From Phytoseiulus persimilis (taxonomy: Eukaryota; Arthropoda; Arachnida; Mesostigmata; Phytoseiidae), in NCBI GenBank assembly GCA_037576195.1, contig CM075104.1, forward strand, positions 11,858,211 through 11,922,210: DNA of 64,000 nucleotides. Direction: 5' to 3'. Each line of letters begins with the position of its first letter. Position 1 is the stretch's first letter. Made by a program: the position numbers and the translations under genes. Below are positions 53,814-64,000 of this stretch, in pieces. The notes beneath the pieces were generated by a model that searched no databases, was not told the origin of the DNA, and worked only from the letters and a program-made list of their open reading frames with translations.

Positions 53814-56800
53814 CCTCTGGAATCGGATGATTTTTCACCGATATATGAGCAAAATAAGAGATAATAAGAAAATTCCCGGCTCAGAATGACCACCCTGTAG
53901 ATAAGACCGCTTTCGATCTTTCCAAACGGGTAATTTCTCGACAGGAGATGTCGATATCCTTAGTGTTGGCACTCTTCGAGCTAGAGATAGTACCGATAGC
54001 CTCATGTGGAATTCAAATCTTTCGGAAACACATCATATAAACACAAATGGAACTCTTAGATAAGCTGAAAGCGAGTTTCCTGAAATCTACGCTGTGCCTG
54101 CAGCGTAGCCAGGGGCGGCGGCCCCTGGATCATGAGATCTTTTCCGATCATTATTCTCAGGACATTCATTCCTGGTTTTACGAAGCCTGCGAGAGATTTG
54201 GGCAGTGGTAACTGTCGGAGATCAGAATCTGAAGCCCGTCGGGCTCAGATCCCGCACGCGTCTGAGAACGTGACGCATTCAGATGACACGAGATATCGTG
54301 TTTCAGTCGCACAGGGCCATGCCGATCGTTTTCCATAATTCGCTGATCACAGATAGAGTTCGTAGAAAGGCGGACAGCATGAGCTGGAATGTGGCTCCGC
54401 CATAGCAGAATGCGTGAGAAACTATCAATCAACTACGCTACAGTGACCAATACATCAATTAGGCGATTGACGAACCATGTAGCTCAAGAGCTGTTACCGT
54501 TTTCGGAATGTTTCGAAGACCTCGGGCGAAGAATCATGGCCGAAGCAGGCTAGAAGAGGGCTACCTGGTCTTTCATAGAGCGTCTAGCCCGGAAATTCTG
54601 CTGCGGTAAATAACTGCTCTCGAGGGGTGATCTACCCGGGCTCAGGCAATGAGGTGTAACTCCACTGATCACCCGATTAGACTGTTACTTACGGAAGCTG
54701 GAGGTCTTAGCTTGGGAGCACCAGCGTTGCCTCTCGAGGGTAACCTCATCGTCGTTGCCCGGGATCGGCGAAACCGGATCAGGCGGCACTTTGTGAAAGT
54801 TGCGTGATGCGCCCGAACGAGCTCTCTCATGTACGCAAAACTCGACTCACGTCACGACTCAACACGTGAGGCGTTGCCCTCTCTAAAGTGTTTGTCATGA
54901 ATTCAAGAGGGTCGAGTTTCTCGAACATGTCGCCCGAATAACTGATATCTTCATCGAGCTGAAATGTTAGCTGTTCAGGGTCCTACCGACCCAGAAATCC
55001 ACCCTAGGTGTGCACTCACTCAGCTGTTTTTCGGGACAGGTTTTCTCGAGAGCCACCGCACATCATATGCAACAGCCGTATGATATTCCCCTCATCTTTC
55101 TCAGCTCACAGCTGTTTTATTCGTGGACGAGCGTTCCACATTTTGCGTTCGCATTCATGTTGTTGATGCAATTGCTGACTGTGCGCAACGCTTCCTGCAA
55201 GCTCGGTGACATGTTCTTAGCTTACTGTTCCAGGGTGAGCATACCGGGTTTGTCCCCTCTCAATGATTGAGTGGAGAATCTGCCGCACTTGTATGAGACG
55301 TCCAGACAATCAAAATACGGAGTCCTCCATTTGTGATCTATGACGACCGAATGAGCCCATCGCTCGAAATATGCTTCGAGTGTTTCCGTTGTCACACCGA
55401 GCGATTCGGAGAGCGAGTTGAAAATCACTGAGACGAAGTTCTGCGGTCAAACTACCTGTGTGGTACGACTGCATAGCACCCACTTGACTCCATGTCTGCG
55501 AATCCTCGAAGCTCTGATGCGTTTCGGAATACGACCGATTGACTCGCTGGAAGGGCTACCTTCTCCGTTATTGTCGGACTTCGCTCTGCCTCAGTAAAAC
55601 CGCAACACAGGCCTCCTGATGCGGGGCAGATAACGAGCGGATATGTGGAGGAACTCACGAAGATCTCGGGCGTTGCAGTCGGGCTCGAGGCGCTGAAAAC
55701 TCATGTGTCAATACGACGTACGACTTCTCAAGTCACACGGGGATCCGCAGTGGCACTTTAGAAGACGGGATGCTCGGATCATGTCCACATCATCAAGCAT
55801 CGAGCCTGAGAGTTTTTTGGAGGCCGAAATTCACACCTCAGCAGTGGTACAGAAGTTAATCGTTTGATGTGTCTGTCGCGAACTCATCCGAATCCTCTCC
55901 ATTTCATGCGAGCCCCAAGCCGATGGGAATAGAGTGAGAAGTAAGGAACGACCGTTGGGCTCCTGGAATGGTTGGAAGTGGAAGGAGCTCGCAGACAGAC
56001 AGAGCCATTAGCTATGAACCTCGTTCGCTGCACTGGGTCGGGAATTGGTATTGAAGATTCGGCTCGATGGGAAATCATTTGTTTCGCTGAATTGAGTTCG
56101 ACAGATGTGAACAGTTTCCGGGAACTGCACCCAAATGTTGATGCGGCAGACGGGAAATTGAAGACCTCTGGAGCGGACATTTCCCGTCCACGGCCCGAAT
56201 CCGGACGAAGAGGCTGGGAAAGGACATGCCCGGCTGATTGGAAGCTCTGATGATGGAGTTCTGTTCGCGCGAAGAGTTCTGTATTCACTTATCACTCCAG
56301 AGAGGAAAGACAAACCTAGCGAAATTTCTGTTCGCGGAGTCTGCATACCGGATAAGAGGATCAACGGTTGCCAATTGGGTACGAGGAGCGATCCGAGATT
56401 CAAAAACCGAAGCTTGCGCCAAAGACCCCAGCAGCGAATGATGGGCTTTAATATCTTATTGGAATCAAATCCGATACGCCTGAACTCTGTTTTCGCTCCA
56501 CACAGAGTCATTCACCTCAGTCCCGATGAAATTCGTTCGGCAACCTTTTTGAGATCCGTGAATTTTCCCCTTTATCCAACTGCGCGGGCTTCGCGAATGG
56601 AATTTTCCTCACTCTTGACTAGTCTTCCTGAAATCGCGAACAGATACGAAACTCTGGGCGAAAACAGAACTCCAAAACCGCTCTAATCTTAGGTTTGCCG
56701 AGCATTCGTAATCGGGGAAAATTATTTGCCTCATTCTATACTGATGGGATTGTTGGTGATCGGTAAGCTCCTGCTGCAATTCGCTGCTTATAAGATGAAA

Positions 56801-59211
56801 ATGTTCACTATTTGTTGCAGAACGGATCCGAATAATTCCGCCCTGTGCCCCGAACACGGGGATCGAGCTCTGCTCCGGGAGTCAATCCGATCACTCTGGC
56901 TAATCCATTCCGACGGTGAGTGGCTTCCGAAGCACAACTATAATACAACCCGATGATCTCCGCTCAGCTGTTGGCAGGAGTACGAATCGCGGATCGTGAA
57001 GCCTTAACACGCCTCGTGATTTCCCAACGTGAAACGAACTCTGATCGACTGCTTGTTCCGAGAAACGAGTCCGATCGAAGACGCGGGGATCTCGCATCGC
57101 CTGATATCGAAAGTTCAACTCAATGTGGGGTGCTCTCGGCGCAAGAATCGCAGATATTAAGCGAGCTTTGAACTCTCCCTGAATGATAGGATCGATTCTT
57201 ATCAGGTCGGTCAACTCGAATAAAAGCCACTCGAGCAGAGCACTGACGATCACACATGCTCCAATGCTGTTTGACGGCTCATCGGGAGGCAACTTTTGCG
57301 AATCTTGCTGAAGTTTTCCGTCATGGAAACGGGAACAGAACACACGCTAGTACTGCAGAGCGCCGCGCAGAAAACAGGACCACTCTGCACACGGAGAAGT
57401 TTTTCGAGCGATTAAGAATCCTTTGTCGTCCGTCTGCGGCAGCAAAGCCCTCAGACCGTAGCGGGATCGGAGAACACAATTCCCACGAACGAGAGGAATT
57501 ATCGAGCGGCGAGAAGATCAAGCCGTCGAGTGGATTCCCTGGAAAAAATCAATGCTGTTCCTGACGATCAGGGCTCACGGGCGACGGCAACAGCATCGGT
57601 GGAGTTGACTGAGCCTAGCAAACTCATCCCCGCCCGGATGAGAGGACCCCATCGCGTGAAAAGCGGAGGAGCACTGGAGGACCTCACTGTGGTAGACCGA
57701 GTTGACCTCGATGACCCAGACGCACCAATCGTGGTAGCAGCACTTTTAAAACCACTCGCGATCAGAGAACAAATGCGCTCCACAGCAACTCAGTCCACGT
57801 TGTACGCAGAATTATAAATTTCGCTGGTGGGCTGCAATAACGAAATTCCGCGGTGACAAGGAATCTCAGCTACAGGCTACAACTCCACTAGGAGTCGGTG
57901 ATTTCCTAGCTGTGTGACCCCTGAAGTCCCGTGCAACCCCACTGGAATTCAGATTTCACATTCAGAGACTTGACCGGCCTCTAGCTCTATCATTGTCACG
58001 AGTGGTCGATCTGCTCATTTTTTTGGTGTCGGTGCCCGGCTCTCGTTGCCTTCAGGCTCCCGCATCACTCATTGTTATAAGAAATATCGCAATCGATGTC
58101 GAGAGGTTCCTCAGGCTCATTTGAACTACGGCTTTGCTGAAATACAATCAGAACCAGCGTCCGCGTTCCATTCGGTTCCTGGTTGACGGATCAAAAGCGA
58201 TCACGGCTGTATGACTCGACGGAGGGGCTTCGAGCATTCTCGCCCTGTTTCTCAACTCAAAAACATCCGCTTCAAGCCTCTGATGGCAACCTCCACTTGG
58301 ATGCTCCGAAATCCGGATTGAGTTGAATCAGATACTTGGAGTGATCTCAAAGTCGAGAGAGGGAAAGGGTGATCTTTTTGCTTGGGAAAATGCAAGAAGC
58401 CAGCAGAGGCTTGCACCGTGCCTTGAAATTTGAAGTAACAACATTCAGTAAAGAGTGCGTGTTATTTCCACAGATTCGAGCGATTTTCACTCAAGCTGTC
58501 GGTGGGACGATACGTTGCGCACCCTGTAGAGTGTTTCGCAAATAGCGGGAGACGCTCAAATTTCAGTGCACGGCGATCTTCCTTCGGGCACGGCGGTCTT
58601 GAACGCGGTTTAAACCATGGTATCTGAAACCGCCGACTGGATCCTTTCGTATCGGGTCTCGAATGAACGCTTGCTGTGAGCTGTGGAATCACATCGACTC
58701 TCCCACCTTGAGGAAAGCGGTGCCGGGGCGGAGCTCATATCGACGATCTGTTGGGCGCCGGAAGAGCACTTTAAAACTCCCAGCTTCTTAGGTCATGCAT
58801 TGTCAATGCATCTCTCAATGGCTGGCTTCAGTCAACGATATATCTGCGAGGGGTCAGGTCATGCTCATTGATATTCGTGTCGCCTATTATGTGAGTGTAC
58901 GTCGCCTTCTAGTCTCGAAACTCCCGAACTTGGGTCTCACTCTTTGCTCCGCCGCTGGTTTACGATGTTTCCTCTATGATCGCCAAGTTTGCGTCAGAAT
59001 CGACCTCAGATTGGACCCCCCCCCCCCCTCCCTCTCCCGCCGAATCCACATCAGTGCTCAAAGTGGACTGCTCTGAGAACCCTGTATTGTGCAGAGAAAC
59101 GCTGCCCTCTCCCCAAAAGATGCTTGAATGATATGAATCGTGTGTGAAAGCGCTCATGAAGACCTATGAGCAGATCGATGACTTGATTTCTTGTATGACA
59201 ACTTGTAAATA
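53814..59211. other. Mostly unassigned DNA downstream of TBCK
   Basis: No complete gene is recognised over about 5.4 kb. One possible exon lies at 55043-55231: it is bounded by a pyrimidine-rich acceptor (GACAG) and a GGTGAGC donor, and encodes a hydrophobic stretch (LIFLSSQLFYSW, FAFAFMLLMQLLTV), perhaps part of a membrane protein. A 95-codon frame at 57530-57817 starts at GTG and has no recognisable domain. A C-run is near 59018. Confidence 0.35.
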
Positions 59212-59217
59212 TTTATT
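59212..59217 (-). promoter_or_regulatory. Possible TBCK poly(A) signal
   Basis: AATAAA on the minus strand, about 330 bases downstream of the TBCK stop codon. Confidence 0.4.
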
Positions 59218-59545
59218 TAGTAAAACAAGGAATGTTCCCTTCCAAAACGCTCATGGAGTCACACGCAAGAGTCGATAATGGTCCCAAATTCCTAACGGAT
59301 CAACGGAAAGTATAAATTATCTAGAATTTGAGCGACAAAATGCATAAATTATGGGTCGAGCACTCATGCAGTATTCACAGGTTATATACAGAAGTGCCTT
59401 TCACATCAGCACCTCGATATCGAAATCCACTCTATCCGTAAGGTTGAGCTTGGCTTCATCACCACTTCTCCAAGACAGCGATGAAACGGCTTGATTGCCG
59501 TCAAGTGCGTGGGAGAACTGTGCCAAAGTTGATATTGAATGCTGT

Positions 59546-62500
59546 CTAATACAGACAAATTGGCGGAATCAAACGGGTCTTGATATCGTGTACCTCAGCA
59601 TCCAATATACACACGTGGCGGTACTCGAGATGTACGAGCTGATTCGCAACTCTGCGCCGATCTTCTTCGCTGCCGAATATGGCAATGATGTTGCCCTTGA
59701 GGGCTGCGAGAGCTGACGCTTCTGGACAGGATGCCAGTTTCCCTTCGGATGTGAACGCATATTCACTCGGAATGTTCACAGCACCTCGGAGACAACCTAG
59801 AAAGTTCAGAATCTGAATTATATCACCGACAAGGGAAACCTCCAAGTTGATGAATAAATCGCGTAACTTATATGGTGGTATCGGAAGACGTTTCCTCTAT
59901 GAGCTCCCTCTCGCTGGTGGCACCAAGAACAAGGTGCGACAGAAGCCAGGTGCGATCCCTGGTCGAGTTACTTCTGGCTTCCAGGAGCTCGTCATCAACT
60001 CGACATGAGATGGAGTCCAGCGGGAAACCAACCTTCCAAGTACTCTTCCTTGGGTCGAACGTCGAGAACTAAAACGCGTTCTCGCTGAGACTGTCTGCTC
60101 GACGCATCCTTTCCCGAAGGTGCAGATAAAGCGGCAAATAAATCATCAGTCGATATCCTTGGCGTTAGCTCTTCTCTCAGCGTTTCGAGGGATAATGCAG
60201 TCATCCCGGGAATGGGTTTCTTAGAGTGCGATCTGACAAGGAAGAGATCCGACATTTTGTGAGTTCATGGACTACCGGAGACCGGGGCTCCCTTCACGAT
60301 TTACCGAAAAAAGTTTGCGAAACACGTGAGCAGAGAACGAACCTAAAACAAATGCTTGCAGGAGTGGCATCGAAAATATCAACAGCGTCTTTGACTAGCC
60401 GTTCTATGTCGAGTTCTGGCATGTCAGTAAAAGTGAGTATGCATTCGTTGAATCCAAAAGTCAGAAGTTGTTCGCGGAGTTGACTTAGGATAGCAACTCC
60501 AATACAGAGAGGAAAAGCTTCTCCGCGCAACAAAAGAGCGTCCCACAAATGATAAACCTGTGGATGGAAACGGTTCACGGTCAGTTGATTCGGACCAACC
60601 TAAGCAATCGACACCAGGCAAGTGTCTCCGAAGCTGGGGACTCGGAAAATAATTTCCGACTGGGAAATTGATATTCGACTCCGGAAAGGTGATCGACAAT
60701 TTTTTGGATGATTTCGCTGATTCTACTGAGTCGTATAGTATTCTTCGAGTCATGAATAACTTTCCGAGTTCCGAGGCTCGAGAATAGAAGCTTCGTTCGC
60801 ACGAACTGCCAGGCATACCACGGCGCGAAGGACGCGCGAACCACCATCCTGACGAATCTCACCTTGTGAAGCGCAAACACGTGAGTATACATCGTCAAGA
60901 ACCAAGGTATAGCATAAAGATCCGGTATAAATTCTTCTCGTTGCAAGTGCATTGATAGAACCGGATCGTGATAGGTCACGAGCCTCGAGAACACTGCGAG
61001 ATATTCCTTGATCACCTAATGATGGGAAACTGGCTTTAAACGTTAGCAGGGATTTCGTTGTCAGCGACAAACTCACACTCCATACCTCCATCGAAAAGAT
61101 AAATACACCGAGAGGTGCAGCAACTTACCTGTGAATTGTCCTGGAGGAAGAACTTGTGCAAGTACTTATCGACGAAACGCGATAAGCATTGATATGCAAG
61201 TGCCTCGTTGTTGAAATGCAAGCTCAAGAACGGCGCACAGAGAGAGTCCAGACCCTGCGAAATGAAGTCACCCTCGAAATTCCAACTTGGTTTTCTATTC
61301 AGCGTCGTCACACCAGAATATCAGAGAGCACCGCCTCACCTGCCAATAAACGTATTGAGGATGCGACGACACCCACGCCTTCAGAAGCCGACGGAACTTG
61401 ACGTGAGCTACCGGGGAGCACAGAAGCTGATCGTACTGATGGCAGCGAGGAATGTCAACGTCGATTTGCCTATCCATAGCGGTAGGCGTGTCTTTGTCGA
61501 TTTCATCGAATTCAGCATGATAGTCGCCCTGAGCTCCAAGCAGGGCAGCCCAGACATGACCGCGAAAGTAAGGTGGGATGTCGATGGCAGCCTCGAGCTG
61601 GATAGCTCTACCCGTCAAGGGATATAGCTCAACTAGTTTCCGGAATCTAAAAATCCGTCTGATCTGGTATTCAATGTCACGTTCTCGGATGACGAGCGGC
61701 AGCTCGGAAGCCGTTTTCGTTGTGAAACTTTCAGCGCGATGACGTTCTGTGTCGAATTTCTCGAAAATAATGCTTATGGAGATGAACATGATATCCGGGT
61801 CGACAGACTTCAGACGGTCCCGCAAGGAGTCCATCGGCAGCCGAAGGCACGTGTCTCTATAATAATATGAAGCGTCCCTCTTGACACCGCAATCTTCTCC
61901 CTCTACGAGTGTCAGGTTGGGCAGGCCGAAAACTGCGGGTCGTGAGCGAATATAATCTCGTTGCTTAGAAATCTCAGCGAGAGCGTCTCCACCTGAAATT
62001 CGATATTCACGGAACATCAACTCGGAGCTGCGGATACAATTGTTGCCCTCCGTTTCCGTGAAGAGCGGTTGCTTGGATAATTTGCTTGGATCAACTGTCC
62101 CCATCTAAAACTGAAACCGGCTCCAATGGCTTTCATATGTGTGACTTCAAATGGCAAATAAGTTCTGCAGTCTGCTCACCGGTCAGCCTCCAGAAATAAT
62201 AAAGTTCATGAAGATTAAGGACTTCCCAAGCCTGCGGTAGATGTGAACTGTTCTCTATGCGCTCCTCAATTTGATCCTCTCCGATCAATTCATGAGAAGG
62301 TAGACCTTTCGGCGGTTTCTCGAGCATGTCAATACGCATATCACTGTACGGATGACTCAGAAGTTCTTCCGAGGAAGGCCGTTGCTCCAGAGGCACTGTC
62401 AGACATGCCTCGATTGCGTCTCGAACAAGCTCCGATAAGCAAAGATACTCGTAAACAAGTTTGTGCCGTTCCAAATACATATCACTGGCTTCTCGCTGGA

Positions 62501-63181
62501 TGCGCACTTCAACACTAAAGCTATTTGCTCTTCGAGCTCGAAGTTGAAGAGTTCTTTCCTCAAAGCCAATTCGAGTAACACAATTCCGAGAGACCAAACG
62601 TCCGTTTTAGGCGAATGCGGGCCCTTGCGATCCAACAGAACTTCTGGCGGCAGGTACTTGGGTAATCCGATAGGAAAAGGAACGCAAGCACCGTTCTCCG
62701 TGATGAAGTAGGTTCCGTGGTTGGCGAGCTTGACATGAAGGGCGTCTGTAAGCAGAATGCTCTCCAGCGACACGGAGTGATGTACCAGGTTTTCCCGGTG
62801 CAGGTAGGCCAGTGCGTGTAGACTCTCGTGGAAGATGCGACGTACCACCTCGAGATAATCCGAACGAGGTCCGTCGAAGTGCGCGAAGCTATTGATCTCT
62901 GCGGTGGGACTCCTGTCGGATGACAGGAGCTTCTGACAGTTGCGTTCGTATGACTCACAGACGATCACCACTCGCTCATGCTTGCCCCTTTGCAGATCGA
63001 GATAGGTTGCAAGGCAGGGATGCGTAAGTTTCTTCAGTGATTGGAATCGGCCGAGTATTCTCACCGAGTTCGGTGTCAATGGCAGCCCGTTGTGCCCACA
63101 GGTGTTCCGGGCGTGCGGTGACGCTAGGAATGAGTGGACCGCGAATGTCAGGCCTGGGGAGGCGAGCGGTGTCGGATACAT
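59546..63181 (-). CDS. TBCK: TBCK: pseudokinase, TBC and rhodanese domain protein
   Basis: Seven exons on the minus strand: 63181-62180, 61992-61340, 61254-61129, 61015-60863, 60557-60343, 60232-60033 and 59796-59546, all with GT-AG introns of 85-305 bp in matching phases. Exon 1 has the family start ([26 protein letters not shown]) and a pseudokinase: [12 protein letters not shown] replaces the HRD loop and LANHG replaces DFG. Exons 2-5 form the TBC domain, with [10 protein letters not shown] (arginine finger) and [12 protein letters not shown] (glutamine finger) kept, then [20 protein letters not shown]. Exons 6-7 are the rhodanese-like domain ([27 protein letters not shown]), with no catalytic Cys apparent. 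TBCK proteins act in Rab-linked endosomal traffic, mRNA transport (FERRY complex) and mTOR signalling. The total needs one extra base near 62485-62490 to stay in frame; corrected length is about 866 aa, close to vertebrate TBCK. Confidence 0.92.
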
Positions 63182-64000
63182 AGCCGGTCACCGCGCGCTA
63201 GGGGGGACATTCATTCCAGGCGATTCACACACACCCTCCGAGATGCGATAGATTCGACTTGTTTTGAGAGGAGCCCGCTACATAGAAGCTCACCGAGGGC
63301 AACGACTGTCCATAGAAGTTTGCCAGTCCATCAGCTGATCCCTACTCGACCGGTATCATGCATGAGCGAATCATCGATTTCGCTGACTTTCAACGCCCGC
63401 ACAGAACTCAGAATTCAAGAACGCAGTATTCCATTGGACCAGCGTCCGAAACTGTTCGAGGTGAACCACTTTTGCGGATACAACAGCGGATGCTGGTGAT
63501 AGTTCTTCCCAACCGGGTTCAAAAAGTGGCGCTCCGTGAACTCGTTGCTGAGACAGGCAAGGGAAAAATGCGCGCTTCGTTGATGACCGCGGATCGAGAC
63601 GCGGGAAATTCGTTGGTTCCTGACCAGGTGTTCCGTCGCCTTTCAAGGAGAAGGTGAGTCAAGCACGATTCATAACCTGTGTGACTCGGCGCCTGCTTGC
63701 ACATGCGAGCGATTCCGGAAATCTTTCCGACGTTAATGAGCGCTTGGTTTCGATAAGTGCTGCCAAAGCGCCGTACAGTCGGATGACGGAGTTCTTGTTT
63801 GGACATTTACCTCCAGCGCTCATAACTGGAAGAGATTAATTGAAAGTTGTGACACCGTTCATGTCGTTCACGGTTGTCATCGGAGTGGTCAGACTTTGAT
63901 CGTATTCACAGCGCGCTGATCGACGGGGGTCGGTCGGTGGCGAACATGTCAGACATGTCCTGTCGAGCCGATTCGTGCGAGATCGGAATCGCCGTAGGTG
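63182..64000. other. TBCK 5' flank; possible divergent exon 63358-63653
   Basis: On the plus strand an ATG at 63358 opens a frame that reaches a good donor, AAG/GTGAGT, at 63653/63654 without a stop. It could be the first exon of a gene transcribed away from TBCK. The peptide is not recognised, and the minus strand is open over the same bases. The two genes would share a promoter region of under 200 bp. Confidence 0.25.

Noticed and set aside
57530..57817. A 95-codon ORF (VVDRVDLDDPD-type acidic peptide)
   Set aside because: GTG start, no recognisable family and no splice context.
60424..60816. A 130-codon minus-strand ORF inside TBCK
   Set aside because: It is read-through of the 305-bp intron joined to exon 5; splice sites place 60558-60862 as intron.

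Overview
The window is nuclear DNA of a eukaryote, most likely an arthropod. Direct evidence is a multi-exon TBCK gene with canonical GT-AG introns of 85-305 bp and two gustatory-receptor-like genes that keep the family's C-terminal QF signature. A chelicerate such as a mesostigmatid mite would fit (roughly balanced base composition, short introns, receptor type), but that is inference. Genes are sparse. Most recognisable sequence is transposable elements, many of them decayed and nested.

Left third (1-13 kb): the 3' part of a decayed hAT transposase and a BED-finger exon lead into a minisatellite of 43 tandem 45-bp units (1495-3463). The array runs into a palindrome of roughly 0.85 kb (3374-4228). 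A long non-LTR retrotransposon follows on the minus strand (about 4418-10763). Its ORF2 is split just after the start codon by a 1.6-kb insertion carrying the same 45-bp units, and that insertion is itself split by a 5'-truncated LINE. A non-autonomous hAT with paired termini and a near-perfect 8-bp target duplication lies at 11594-12496.

Middle (13-39 kb): a short transposase-like HTH ORF (13281-13457), a Ty1/copia remnant (18640-19313), a nearly complete DDE/SWIM transposon with terminal inverted repeats of several hundred bases (21546-24643), a decayed SLC16/monocarboxylate-transporter-like gene (24888-26560) interrupted by a 952-bp hAT element with an exact 8-bp target duplication, a FLYWCH/MULE remnant, several LINE fragments, a complete single-exon AGC-type protein kinase (33598-34635, with poly(A) signal), a diverged solo TIR and a Merlin/ISXO2-like fragment.

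Right (39-64 kb): two related gustatory receptor genes face each other (39817-40878 plus; 47304-48371 minus) with an apparently intact mariner between them (41214-42497; 30-bp perfect TIRs, TA duplication, full DD34D transposase). A Tigger/pogo remnant (51712-52300) and a compact form of the 45-bp-repeat element (53190-53711) follow. The minus-strand TBCK gene (59546-63181) has seven exons and one apparent single-base frameshift in its pseudokinase exon.

The most unusual structure is the 45-bp minisatellite. It occurs at several loci in and around the same repeat family, with a common GC-hairpin head, an AAAC-rich and TATATATAG tail, and in one case a large palindrome. This looks like a mobile, repeat-bearing non-autonomous element rather than a static satellite.
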